A DNA stretch of 17,710 nt, taken from Clostridia bacterium. Lineage in GTDB: Bacteria > Bacillota > Clostridia > Christensenellales > DTU072. Numbering within the stretch: the stretch's first letter is position 1; each line of letters starts with the position of its first letter. The stretch lies in NCBI GenBank assembly GCA_028701415.1, contig JAQVQU010000028.1, positions 1 to 17,710 of the forward strand, written 5' to 3'. The notes under the pieces were generated by a model, which saw only the letters and a program-made list of their open reading frames with translations, did no database searches and was not told where the DNA came from. This document shows positions 1-9,043 of this stretch, piece after piece. A program made the position numbers and the translations under genes.

Positions 1-1121
1 ACGAAATCAATCTCAAGTCCGGAATCCTTGTGATAATAGTAGAGATTTCGTCCCATCTTGGCGAAGATATCCGCAAGTAAATTTTCAAAGATGGCCCCTT
101 TGTAGCCATGGAGATTTCCTTGCAGAATATCGTACTGTGTGCCATCTTCAAGCATACTGGCGAACAAGCCCGCGTCTTTCATGTAAACTTTGAAGATATC
201 ATTAATGGCATTTCCGTCGAGCGGTAGCTCGGGTAGATTAAGGTTGTAGCAGCGAGAAATGATCCCTGCGTCTTCAATCCATTGTAAACTTCCCTTGAAT
301 TTAGAGGCTGTACTGCCTTTTTTAACTAAGGAGTATTGAAACTTTTTGTTCTCTTTACTAAGTTGCTTGGGAATCGATTGGAAGCATTCCTTTATAAGCG
401 GTTTATCTGCAGAGTCAGCGTATTTAACCATTTCATCCTCGTAGGAGTGTATAATATCTCTTTGTAAAGATAAAACACTGTTCATCTGTTTGGTGGTGAC
501 GAATGTCTTGACAACTTCAGGCATACCACCAACGACGGTGTATTGGAGCAAAAGCAGATGCATTTTATTATGCAAAGCTTCGGGAACGGGAATTTCCTTT
601 TCAAGATATTCCTTTAGCTTGTCAATGATTTGTGGCGTAATGCCCTTTGCCCATAAGAACTCCTCGAAATCAAGAGGGTGCATCTCAATTAAGGTTTCAG
701 ATCCAACGGGGATGGACTTAGGCTGCTTGCCATATCCCTTTACCCCAAGCAAGGAACCTGTTCCGATAACGTCAAAACGCCCATCTTCCTTGAAGAATTT
801 GAGAGCAGTTCTTGCTTCGGGGCAGTCTTGTATCTCGTCAAGTATGATGATGGTCCTTCCTGGCTCGAAAATGGCATCAGGGCCAAGAAGCGCAGACATC
901 ATAATAATTAAGTTGTCAATCTCAAGTGAACCTTCGAAGATGGAAATATAATCGGGATTTTTGAAAAAGTTCAAATACACCTCATAATCGTAATATTTTT
1001 TCGCAAATGCGCGGACAGAATAAGTCTTTCCGCATTGTCTGCAACCTTTTATTATGAGAGGGCTATGATTTGGAGTGTTCTTCCAATCAATCAAAACTTT
1101 GTCCACTTTTCTTTTTAGCAT
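1..1121 (-). CDS. AAA_14/DUF4143-family ATPase, 3' end cut by window edge
   Basis: Reading the minus strand from ATG at 1121 gives 373 codons without a stop, so the C-terminus lies outside the window. Residues 26-33 (GCRQCGKT) form a Walker A P-loop, residues 91-98 (IIILDEIQ) a Walker B, and GTGS at 120-123 fits the sensor seen in this family. The VVGGMPEVV stretch (196-204) and the late ENLLADIFAK...LEIDF segment (346-373), which resembles the nuclease-like fold at the end of DUF4143 proteins, support AAA_14 followed by DUF4143. These proteins are common in anaerobes and archaea, usually about 400-450 residues, so roughly 30-80 are missing; their role is not settled (some are proposed toxin- or DNA-linked). 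A GGAGAC site at 1128-1133 lies 6 bases before the start. It is transcribed away from the large surface protein gene. Confidence 0.9.
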   Translation of the reverse strand, partial: MLKRKVDKVLIDWKNTPNHSPLIIKGCRQCGKTYSVRAFAKKYYDYEVYLNFFKNPDYISIFEGSLEIDNLIIMMSALLGPDAIFEPGRTIIILDEIQDCPEARTALKFFKEDGRFDVIGTGSLLGVKGYGKQPKSIPVGSETLIEMHPLDFEEFLWAKGITPQIIDKLKEYLEKEIPVPEALHNKMHLLLLQYTVVGGMPEVVKTFVTTKQMNSVLSLQRDIIHSYEDEMVKYADSADKPLIKECFQSIPKQLSKENKKFQYSLVKKGSTASKFKGSLQWIEDAGIISRCYNLNLPELPLDGNAINDIFKVYMKDAGLFASMLEDGTQYDILQGNLHGYKGAIFENLLADIFAKMGRNLYYYHKDSGLEIDF

Positions 1122-1150
1122 AATTGTGTCTCCTTATATGGGTTAATTTT

Positions 1151-1179
1151 ATTATGCACCAAAAAATAAACTTTTTCAA
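1151..1179 (-). promoter_or_regulatory. Sigma-A-like promoter of the DUF4143 ATPase gene
   Basis: On the minus strand TTGAAA (1174-1179) is followed after 17 bases by CATAAT (1151-1156), about 30 bases before the start codon. The -35 hexamer lies inside a 15-bp motif that is repeated exactly 32 bp further upstream. Confidence 0.6.
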
Positions 1180-1215
1180 GCGACTTTTAAAAAATATTGC
1201 AACTTTTTCAAGCGA
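1169..1215. repeat. 15-bp direct repeat, 32-bp period, over the ATPase promoter -35
   Basis: AACTTTTTCAAGCGA occurs at 1169-1183 and again at 1201-1215, identical over 15 bases. The near copy contains the -35 hexamer of the ATPase promoter; the far copy has no matching -10 at 17 bp. A 32-bp period is close to three helical turns, which would put both copies on the same DNA face. A pair of protein-binding sites (operator) is my inference; no regulator gene is adjacent. Confidence 0.5.
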
Positions 1216-1360
1216 GATTTGACCAATGAAGAGCATTTTTTGCAGTGAGTTAAAAAATGAATATCCCGATATTACTAGCAAAAAACAAATAATACTGACT
1301 AACAATAGCAATAAACCAAAATCTTACTAAAATCAAACAACGAATTCGGCGTGAAATTAT

Positions 1361-1411
1361 AGTGAAGGGCTTTTAGAAGAAAGCCAACGCTATTCATATT
1401 TTTTCTTCACT
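1361..1411. promoter_or_regulatory. Nested inverted repeat in the divergent intergenic region
   Basis: AGTGAAG (1361-1367) pairs with CTTCACT (1405-1411), enclosing a second stem GGCTTT (1368-1373) / AAAGCC (1380-1385). It is followed by the 14-bp palindrome TATATAATTATATA (1414-1427) and by CGCGCGCG (1437-1444), unusual in this AT-rich DNA. All lie upstream of the promoter of the large surface protein and also upstream of the ATPase promoter on the other strand. The rest of 1122-1546 shows no convincing gene. Confidence 0.35.
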
Positions 1412-1447
1412 TATATATAATTATATAAATATCACTCGCGCGCGTAC

Positions 1448-1476
1448 TTGCGGACAAAAAGGGTTTGTGATATTAT
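1448..1476 (+). promoter_or_regulatory. Sigma-A-like promoter of the large surface protein gene
   Basis: TTGCGG (1448-1453), a 17-bp spacer, and TATTAT (1471-1476). Transcription would start near 1483, giving a leader of about 60 bases that contains a GAGTG/CACTC hairpin (1488-1501) and the ribosome binding site GGTGAGG at 1535-1541. Confidence 0.55.
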
Positions 1477-1546
1477 CATATTACGCGGAGTGGGTACACT
1501 CGTCTTTATGACGTGGAAGCAAACTCCAGATCATGGTGAGGTCTAG

Positions 1547-4500
1547 ATGAAGTCAATTGTTTCCCGAAGATTTTCTACCTTTGCTGTCGCTACTATGGCT
1601 GTGATAATACTAGCGTGCATTTTTTCTATACTCGGGATGACCTTCTCCTCTGCTGAGGCTTTAACTCAAGAAGAGCTTTCCAGAAAATATGATTTTTCGA
1701 TAGATACTGGTGACTATATCTCAGGTATAGCTACCGACTTATATAACCTTCCTGTTTTTGATATTCAATTTACTCAAATTTATAATGGAGCCTTTGTGGG
1801 AGACAACAGGGACATTCGTTTTTATTATGCTTTTGCTGACACCCTTGTAAACCCACTGACATCTATTCCAGTCGAATCCTGGGAAAAGCTTCGTTCTGCT
1901 TCGGATGTAGTTGAAGAGGGTGGAGTTGTCCAGTATCAAGACATAGAAGGGATAGCTACAATCGATTTCTCTTTAGAGCAAGTAACCGATGGATACATTG
2001 ATAATTATGTATTTCATAAATTTGTCTATTTTAAAGTGGAGAATACTGCTTTAGATGAAAATCCCGACCCAGAAATAGTTGAATTTCAAACATATATAAC
2101 AGAAGAATGGGTGGAAGTATTAATCGACTTTACTCCAGATGAAATTAAAGAAAAATATGATTTTACTATCGATACAAATGGATATATGTCGGGTATTACC
2201 GTCTACGGAGCGGTAGATTTCCCCGATTTATTTATTCAACTAAAAGATCCTGCAATTATTAACTATTCTGATTTTAGTTATGCACTAAACGAAGAGTATG
2301 TAGATAACCCTAAAACTTCTTTAGATTTGACTTGGCTGAGCTCTGCCGACCCAGCTAGTGGAATATCTAAAGATTTTGATGATTTCGGCTGGAATTTATC
2401 CTTACTACAACAGATTACCTCAGACCCTGAAAATGTTTTTCATAGATACATATATTTTAAAATATTGAGCGAAGGGCTTGAGGAAGAGGAAGAATATGTT
2501 TCTACATACTGGATAGAAGCCCTTGTAGATAAGACAGGTTCATCTTCTGATTATGACATTATTTCAGTTACAGCGACATACAATGATGGCTCTACTGATA
2601 GGACCTATCCGATAGCAAATGCTCCCAATCAGAACTGGGTTTCTTCGGGAGTAAAGGTTGAAGTAAAGACAAGAACGGAAACTAATGCGAATGTAGTGTA
2701 CTCTCTAGTTGACGGGGATGAACAACCTTTTGAATATAACGATGCAACAAAAGCTTATACAGCAACTATACTTGGTCCAGAGAGCGAAATATTGAGTTAT
2801 GGCGGAAGAATTACTCTCAAGACTTATGATGGTTCTATGCAAACTAGTAGGACCTATGCTGGAGATTTAAAGGTATACATTGATAAAGTGGAGCCAGTAT
2901 TTGATGTAGAAGCGAAAAAAGCGGATAACACGGACTACCTTACTGGTCAATGGTCTGCGACAAATGTTAGATACATTATCAGCCCTGATGTCCAAATTGA
3001 ATTGAAATCAGGAGCAAGATATCAATATTTAGACGCAAATGGATGGACTGATTTAAATCAAATCGGTGGAAGCGGTGTTTTCGTGTATGAAGCGACAGAA
3101 AGCATGAACCTATCTTTTCGGTCAGTTAGCGGGTCGGGCATTATATACAGTGGTGGCGATTTTATTGCTCAAATAGATACAGTTGCACCAGTTTTAGATT
3201 TACAGGCTAGAGATGGAAACGCCAAGGAAATAGTTTCCATGGGAATGCCAGAGGGCCCAAATCAGAGAGCAGGATATGCTCAAAACAAGATAATATTCAC
3301 CTTAAACAACACTGCAATTCAGTCAGATTCGAGAAATCCAGTATATTTTGAATACAAAACGGAAGCGTCTTCCTTAACTTATACTGCTATTCCCGCAAGT
3401 GGCTCAAACTATATTTTAGAAAATACAGCTACAGCTACTACTCCAATTGTAAACAGGACATACTATATACGTATTAGAACGGGAGCAGGCTTGGTAAGTG
3501 AACGCCAATTTACTGTCACTGTTTTAAGAGAGAATTTTGCTGTTGATATGTCAATACAAACATACTACCCTAATTCGAGCTTGGTAAATGGGGATACAAG
3601 ACTTTGGGTTAACGAGAAAATTAAAGTTGATTTTCTGCTTCCCGTATTTTTGGATGTACCTAATGAATATGAGATTTATGGGTATATAACGGGTAATACT
3701 TCAACGACTACTCTTCTTCAATACACCAGATCTAGTATTAGCGCTGGGAAAGCCACATTTACTGCAGAAATTGACAGAGATATTGATGGAACGACTATGT
3801 CCTTCTACATATATGATAAAGCGAAGAATAGAGTTGATAATGGAACAGGAGGGGTTCCCCTTAGAACACCAGTTATCAATCTTGACTTGAAAGAACCAAA
3901 TGCTGAAGTTAACGCAACAATTGCAGGGACGGCTACTGTTCTTGGCCCGGATGATTGGTCTGCTGGGGAAGTTATAATAACAATCTCGCCCGAGACTAAT
4001 ATATCGGATACGGTCTGTTACAGAATGATTACTGAAACTCAACAAAGTACCACTCAGATTGCAAAAACTTCGGGAGGGAATTTTGAAATTTCTGTATCTA
4101 ATTCGGGCATATATAGGTATGTTTTGAAAAGTGGAGCTGGATTACAAAAATTTATAACCGTACCCGTAAACATTGATACTACTATTATTGGATTTTCGGG
4201 AATTGAAGCAGATTTGGTAGATGGATCAGGGAATGTAATAAGACCTGATATAGATATTTTGGGAAGCTACCCAATAGCAAATGATATAAGAGTAAGATTT
4301 TTAACTAATCACACGGGGCACTTTAGATATTTTTATGCTCCATTTGTTTCGGAAACAAATCCAGTTGCGAATCCGCAAGACTTTGTTTTAGGAGAAGGAG
4401 AGGAATTTTTAATTAATATGCCTACCGAAGGCGGAAAGGGCGAATTTAAGTATATCTTCTTCTTAGAATCTAGAGTACAGGATAGAACTGGAACAGTTCA

Positions 4501-7500
4501 AAGAACGGATACTGACTATGTAATATTTAGATACGATGTTAGAAATTACTCTATAGAAGTTTCGGGTGCAACCGGAACAAATTGGTTGGGTGAACCTGTT
4601 GATTTCTCGTTAGATATTTCCGAGTCAACCCAATATGAAAATGATCCGATAGTAATTACCAAATATCAATACAAGCTAGAAAAAGGCCCTAATAGTGGAA
4701 TTTGGATGGACACCGAGGAAGCTGTGGAAGGAGATGGACATTCTACATTCTTGTTTGGAGGAATTAAATGGTATTTCAATGAACTCGAGAGAGCAGACGA
4801 TGAATCTACAGCGGGTAACCCGGATGAGTTCGCAAGAAGAAAATATTCAAGTTATGATGGGGTAATCACCTTTAGGGCAATTAATCATGCAGGACATCCA
4901 AGTACCCCTATTGACTTATCGGTAAAAATTGATACTTCAACCCCTAATATTGTTTATGCGATTAGCCAGCAAACTGGCGAGGTAGTATGGGATAGTGATG
5001 CAAATCTATATCACATATACAGCACGAATGTTATAAACCTGAGAAGTACAACTTCCATTGTGGACGTTAATAGTATTTTCAAAAATAAGGCACCGATTAC
5101 CTTTTATTACAGGATAACCAGTTCCTCTGAAACTGTGCCCCCAGCAGTGACTGCTGGAGGATGGACTCAGCTTATAGGAACGGTTTCTTTGACCGAACAA
5201 TATTACTGGGTTTATGCGAAAAATGATCTAATGTCAAATGATGCCATTAATGCATACAAAATACACGTATTCAGGGAAACCCAAGCCCTTGGTGCAGAAA
5301 TAATATCTGGCGGAACGATAGGGGCTTCGGGTGCATACGAATTTAATTGGACGGATAGAGCTACGGTTAGAATAAGACCCTCTTCTATGACAGGATTATA
5401 TTATTGGTATCAAATAGACAACGAGCCTTGGGTTAAATATAATGCAAGCGCTAGACCATACAATCAGGATGGAGAATTAAGATTTTTAGGAGAAAGCGAT
5501 CCTTTATTCCCAGAAGCACTAGTTAGGAATTTTAAAGGTACTGTGAAATTTAAAGTTACTAATTTGGCAGGAGCAGAGAAGCTTCTTGATAAGGCAGTAA
5601 TTATTAAGATTGACGTTGATACCCCCCATTTGGGCCCGGATAATATACATCTAAGTACGACTGAGTTGAGTTCTATATCCATAGAGGATGCAAGAGATCG
5701 TTGGTATCCTAGCTCTATTTTAATTGAGATTTCGGGGAATGACGATATTCCTAGCGGAGTCATATATCAATATAAAATAGAGGGAACGGAAGATTATCAA
5801 TTCATGCGCACTAATAGAATATCGACTGATGACATTATTGCGGCGATTTCTGGGTCAGGATTCTCTGAAGGAAATGGGACTATAAATATAACACTCCAAG
5901 CAAAATCAAAAGCGACCCAATCCTATCAAACATATGATTTAAAGTTTAACATTGACAAAATCCAGCCAGAATTTAGGCTTATTGGGCAGGCTATGAATGG
6001 AGGGGTTGCAGCAGGTAGACTTACTTCTGGACAATGGACAAATGCAAGCGAAGTTGTAATAAGCAGAGAGATACTAAGTCAAACTGCCTCTGAAGTGACT
6101 TATACATATTACGATTATAATACTCCTGAAATGATTACTCCTTGGCAGGTTGGTTCAACTTTAAGCTTTACTCTTATATCAAAAATAATAGTTGTAGCTG
6201 AAAGCCAATCGGGATTGATCGTTGAAAAGGAATTTCAAGTAAATATTGACTCGGTTAAACCTGTAATACACTCGGGCATCATAGTTAACTCTAATAATCC
6301 CGCAGTTCCAAATGTATATTATATAGATCAAGTTGTTACTTACACCGAAGACAATTTGGATTATGCAAAATACAATAATTTCCCCCTCTCAAACGGGCAA
6401 ATAATTGCTACAAATACTGTTGATAATAGTAATGGGGGATATGTCCATATAATCGTTGCGGATAAAGCGGGAAATAAGGCTGAACTTAAATTTTATATGA
6501 CTGTATTCCCATTGAGTGTTAGCGGAGAAGGGACGAGCATTGAACTTAATGATGATCACCTTGCGCTTCTAAGTACATTCGAAAATCATTATCAAGCGGC
6601 TGTTGCAAGCAATGCTTTATCTGCTTCAAGAAGCGAATATTTCCGTACCACAATAGCAAGACTTTGGGATAGGGTTAACACCTTAGAAAAACAGGTTGCT
6701 GATTATAGGGCATATCTAGTTACTATCAACCAAAGACCAACATTTGAATTGGTTTCTGATTACCCAGATATGAAAAAATATACCGATTATTTTACGTCCC
6801 CCGACCCTCTAGTGGTATATCCAGAATGGCAGCAAAATAAAATTATTGAGGGAACATATAACACATACTATCAAAAACTTCTAGCCGAGTATGCAAAGCT
6901 AAATGCATTGATGCAACAGATAAGAACAATTGAAAAACAGACTACTTCTCTTCCTGCGATGAATGTAGTTGCAAAAGAAGATTATGAGAGCGTAATCAGG
7001 GTATATTCTTCTTACTTAGGATTATCTACCGATCAGAAAGCTGTTTTTAATCCTAATCTCTTTACCAAGTTAAAGGAGCTCAAGAGAATATGCGAAGTAT
7101 ATCTTCTTCAAGATAATTCTTCCGGTATTAGTATCTATGGAGAGTCTTTGGTTGGAGAAGAGGTCAGTGTAGCAGTCGAAGTTATTCCATATGCGAAGAC
7201 AACGGAGATATTTAACGAGGCTCAAAAGACTCTCATGTCCACTCTTCCAGCATCCGCTTCAAGAGCGATAATTTCAATGCACAAAGTAGGATTAAGCGGA
7301 TGGGGTTCCCAATATAATACTGGAGAAATAGAGGTAACACTTCCCATCCCAGAGGAGTTTTATAACTATACTACTTTCTCGGTTTATAGGTTATATGCAG
7401 ATGGGAGTTTAGCTCCTATGGAAGACGTAGTAATTAACAAGGATGGAAAGAGCGTATCTTTCCCGACTGATAGATTGGATACTTATGTGCTTGCTACAAC

Positions 7501-7810
7501 GGCAAACATTACCGTTAGAGAAGAAGCCGACATAGTATATGGCTCTGTTATGGGTATCGAAGTTGATAGAGGAATGTTAATTTATATTGCCTATGGTGGC
7601 GCAGCCATTTTTGCAATTATGTTGGTTATAATAATTATAATGATATTAAAGAAGAGGAAGTTCCTTCGTGTATATGATAGGGCCCATAAAGGAAATCTCG
7701 TCAAGCGTGGAATCGATGCAATTCCGAAAGGGAATCCTCCCCCACCCTCAAACCCTGCAAGACCTGAGGAACGTGTCGCTAATCCCAACAAGATCAGATA
7801 TATGAAATAA
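1547..7810 (+). CDS. Giant secreted, membrane-anchored Ig-like repeat surface protein (2087 aa)
   Basis: Residues 1-38 are a signal peptide ending in an AxA site (A36-E-A38). Two divergent copies of a module of about 155 residues follow, starting at KYDFSIDTGDYISGI (46-60) and KYDFTIDTNGYMSGI (203-217). Residues about 335-1655 are beta-rich Ig-like modules joined by a recurring I-D-x-x-x-P signature (445-450, 543-548, 1128-1133, 1355-1360, 1469-1474, 1567-1572; variants LDLKEP at 779 and IDTTI at 876), spaced by about 95-125 residues or twice that. Residues 1665-1855 look alpha-helical or coiled-coil, 1858-1990 form another beta domain, 2009-2034 is a transmembrane helix, and a basic, proline-rich tail (KKRK, then NPPPPSNPARP) stays inside the cell. 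There is no LPxTG, so anchoring is by membrane, not sortase. Only two cysteines occur in the mature part. The start is set by GGTGAGG 5 bases upstream. Likely an adhesin or envelope protein; ligand unknown. Confidence 0.9.
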   Translation: MKSIVSRRFSTFAVATMAVIILACIFSILGMTFSSAEALTQEELSRKYDFSIDTGDYISGIATDLYNLPVFDIQFTQIYNGAFVGDNRDIRFYYAFADTLVNPLTSIPVESWEKLRSASDVVEEGGVVQYQDIEGIATIDFSLEQVTDGYIDNYVFHKFVYFKVENTALDENPDPEIVEFQTYITEEWVEVLIDFTPDEIKEKYDFTIDTNGYMSGITVYGAVDFPDLFIQLKDPAIINYSDFSYALNEEYVDNPKTSLDLTWLSSADPASGISKDFDDFGWNLSLLQQITSDPENVFHRYIYFKILSEGLEEEEEYVSTYWIEALVDKTGSSSDYDIISVTATYNDGSTDRTYPIANAPNQNWVSSGVKVEVKTRTETNANVVYSLVDGDEQPFEYNDATKAYTATILGPESEILSYGGRITLKTYDGSMQTSRTYAGDLKVYIDKVEPVFDVEAKKADNTDYLTGQWSATNVRYIISPDVQIELKSGARYQYLDANGWTDLNQIGGSGVFVYEATESMNLSFRSVSGSGIIYSGGDFIAQIDTVAPVLDLQARDGNAKEIVSMGMPEGPNQRAGYAQNKIIFTLNNTAIQSDSRNPVYFEYKTEASSLTYTAIPASGSNYILENTATATTPIVNRTYYIRIRTGAGLVSERQFTVTVLRENFAVDMSIQTYYPNSSLVNGDTRLWVNEKIKVDFLLPVFLDVPNEYEIYGYITGNTSTTTLLQYTRSSISAGKATFTAEIDRDIDGTTMSFYIYDKAKNRVDNGTGGVPLRTPVINLDLKEPNAEVNATIAGTATVLGPDDWSAGEVIITISPETNISDTVCYRMITETQQSTTQIAKTSGGNFEISVSNSGIYRYVLKSGAGLQKFITVPVNIDTTIIGFSGIEADLVDGSGNVIRPDIDILGSYPIANDIRVRFLTNHTGHFRYFYAPFVSETNPVANPQDFVLGEGEEFLINMPTEGGKGEFKYIFFLESRVQDRTGTVQRTDTDYVIFRYDVRNYSIEVSGATGTNWLGEPVDFSLDISESTQYENDPIVITKYQYKLEKGPNSGIWMDTEEAVEGDGHSTFLFGGIKWYFNELERADDESTAGNPDEFARRKYSSYDGVITFRAINHAGHPSTPIDLSVKIDTSTPNIVYAISQQTGEVVWDSDANLYHIYSTNVINLRSTTSIVDVNSIFKNKAPITFYYRITSSSETVPPAVTAGGWTQLIGTVSLTEQYYWVYAKNDLMSNDAINAYKIHVFRETQALGAEIISGGTIGASGAYEFNWTDRATVRIRPSSMTGLYYWYQIDNEPWVKYNASARPYNQDGELRFLGESDPLFPEALVRNFKGTVKFKVTNLAGAEKLLDKAVIIKIDVDTPHLGPDNIHLSTTELSSISIEDARDRWYPSSILIEISGNDDIPSGVIYQYKIEGTEDYQFMRTNRISTDDIIAAISGSGFSEGNGTINITLQAKSKATQSYQTYDLKFNIDKIQPEFRLIGQAMNGGVAAGRLTSGQWTNASEVVISREILSQTASEVTYTYYDYNTPEMITPWQVGSTLSFTLISKIIVVAESQSGLIVEKEFQVNIDSVKPVIHSGIIVNSNNPAVPNVYYIDQVVTYTEDNLDYAKYNNFPLSNGQIIATNTVDNSNGGYVHIIVADKAGNKAELKFYMTVFPLSVSGEGTSIELNDDHLALLSTFENHYQAAVASNALSASRSEYFRTTIARLWDRVNTLEKQVADYRAYLVTINQRPTFELVSDYPDMKKYTDYFTSPDPLVVYPEWQQNKIIEGTYNTYYQKLLAEYAKLNALMQQIRTIEKQTTSLPAMNVVAKEDYESVIRVYSSYLGLSTDQKAVFNPNLFTKLKELKRICEVYLLQDNSSGISIYGESLVGEEVSVAVEVIPYAKTTEIFNEAQKTLMSTLPASASRAIISMHKVGLSGWGSQYNTGEIEVTLPIPEEFYNYTTFSVYRLYADGSLAPMEDVVINKDGKSVSFPTDRLDTYVLATTANITVREEADIVYGSVMGIEVDRGMLIYIAYGGAAIFAIMLVIIIIMILKKRKFLRVYDRAHKGNLVKRGIDAIPKGNPPPPSNPARPEERVANPNKIRYMK

Positions 7811-7835
7811 CAAATATTTTTATCTAATTATATTA

Positions 7836-7864
7836 AGCCGTCTTCCTATAAGGGACGGTTTTTT
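7836..7864 (+). terminator. Rho-independent terminator after the surface protein gene
   Basis: CCGTC (7838-7842) pairs with GACGG (7854-7858); an inner CCT/AGG pair can extend the stem across a two-base bulge. It is followed by TTTTTT (7859-7864), 27 bases after the stop codon. Confidence 0.8.
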
Positions 7865-7922
7865 CTTGGCTAGGAGAGTTCAAGGAAAGCATGAGATAGC
7901 TTGTAAAGAAATGTATTATATA

Positions 7923-7951
7923 TTGCACAAAGTATAACAACATGATAGAAT
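7923..7951 (+). promoter_or_regulatory. Possible promoter of the DpnII-type operon
   Basis: TTGCAC (7923-7928), 17 bp, TAGAAT (7946-7951) just before the first methylase gene. A start near 7958 would leave a leader of only about 11 bases and clip the AGAGG ribosome binding site at 7957-7961, so the real start could lie further upstream in the AT-rich stretch 7901-7940, where no better -35/-10 pair was found. Confidence 0.4.
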
Positions 7952-7968
7952 AAGATAGAGGAATAAAT

Positions 7969-9042
7969 ATGTTAGCATTATTAGTGGGAACGAGAATTAA
8001 AGATGTGAGAAACAGCCTAATGATTTCTCAAGAAGACTTGTCGAGAATAACAGGCATTGAACGAACTCAAATATCAAAGATAGAAAATGGAAATGCCAAT
8101 ATTACCCTTGAGACAATTGAAAGACTTTCAATTGCCTTAAAGCTTAGGGTAGCAGATTTATTTGATGAATCCTATTATAAAAAACCTCAACAGATTTATG
8201 TCTATAATACAGAAAAACTTACTCCATTTGTTAAGTGGGCCGGGGGAAAGACACAAATACTAGGGGAAATCAAAAGCCGAATGCCAATAAATTATAACTC
8301 GTACTTTGAACCGTTCGTCGGAGGTGGCGCTCTTTTCTTCCACATTGCTCCTCAGAGAGGGCATATTAACGATAGTAATTTAGACCTAATATCTGCATAT
8401 AGAAGTATTAAAGATGATGCGAAATTTAACCAACTAATAACTAAATTGGAAGAACACGAAAGAAATCATTCAGAACAATACTATTATCAGATTCGTGATT
8501 TGGATAGAGAGGAAGCTTTTAATGATGCTAGCCAAGTAGATAGAGCTGCAAGAATGATATATCTAAACAAAGCATGTTTCAACGGACTTTATAGAGTCAA
8601 CTCAAAAGGATTTTTTAATGTACCGTCAGGTAAAAAAAAGACCGTCAAAACTTTTAATCGAGAAGCTCTAATTAATATTCATAATTATTTGGCCTCAAAC
8701 AAAGTAGAAATTTCGAGTTTAGACTTTGAAGAAGCACTAGTTGAAGCTGAATATGGAGATTTCGTTTATTTCGACCCGCCCTACGATGTATTTGAAGAAC
8801 AGTCAAACTTTACATCTTATTCAAAAGAAAGTTTTGGAAGAGACGAACAAAAAAGGTTACTAAATGTATTTGAAAAATTATCACAAAAAGGTGCATATCT
8901 AATGCTTAGTAACCATAATACTTCATTTATTAGAGATTCTTATAAAAAGTATAACATGAGTGTAATTAACGCTAAGAGGATGATAAATTCTGATGCAAAT
9001 AACAGGGGTAATGTTGAAGAATTGATTATAACGAATTACTGA
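7969..9042 (+). CDS. dpnM: HTH-fused Dam-type adenine-N6 DNA methyltransferase (DpnM-like, GATC)
   Basis: Residues about 8-65 are an XRE/Cro-type helix-turn-helix (SQEDLSRITGIERTQISKIE at 20-39). Residues about 84-357 are a D12-class (alpha) adenine methylase: WAGGK (90-94) and FEPFVGGG (113-120) bind S-adenosylmethionine, DPPY (269-272) is the catalytic motif, and SNHNTSF (314-320) and NRGNVEE (345-351) match the Dam/DpnM C-terminal region. It should methylate A in GATC of double-stranded DNA and protect the chromosome from the endonuclease two genes downstream. DpnM of S. pneumoniae is about 284 residues, the size of the catalytic part here; the extra roughly 80 N-terminal residues are the HTH, suggesting it also regulates its own operon. 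AGAGG lies 7 bases before the start. GATC specificity is inferred from the partner genes. Confidence 0.93.
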   Translation: MLALLVGTRIKDVRNSLMISQEDLSRITGIERTQISKIENGNANITLETIERLSIALKLRVADLFDESYYKKPQQIYVYNTEKLTPFVKWAGGKTQILGEIKSRMPINYNSYFEPFVGGGALFFHIAPQRGHINDSNLDLISAYRSIKDDAKFNQLITKLEEHERNHSEQYYYQIRDLDREEAFNDASQVDRAARMIYLNKACFNGLYRVNSKGFFNVPSGKKKTVKTFNREALINIHNYLASNKVEISSLDFEEALVEAEYGDFVYFDPPYDVFEEQSNFTSYSKESFGRDEQKRLLNVFEKLSQKGAYLMLSNHNTSFIRDSYKKYNMSVINAKRMINSDANNRGNVEELIITNY

Positions 9043-9043
9043 G

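Noticed and set aside
490..951. 153-residue plus-strand frame
   Set aside because: It lies antisense to the well-supported DUF4143 ATPase and resembles no known protein.
1087..1311. 74-residue minus-strand frame with a hydrophobic N-terminus
   Set aside because: It overlaps the ATPase start and that gene's promoter, has no ribosome binding site, and its sequence is read from AT-rich regulatory DNA.
7730..7810. Sortase (LPxTG) anchor on the large surface protein
   Set aside because: The C-terminal region has no LPxTG-like motif before the membrane helix, and a tail of about 50 residues follows it, too long for a sortase signal.
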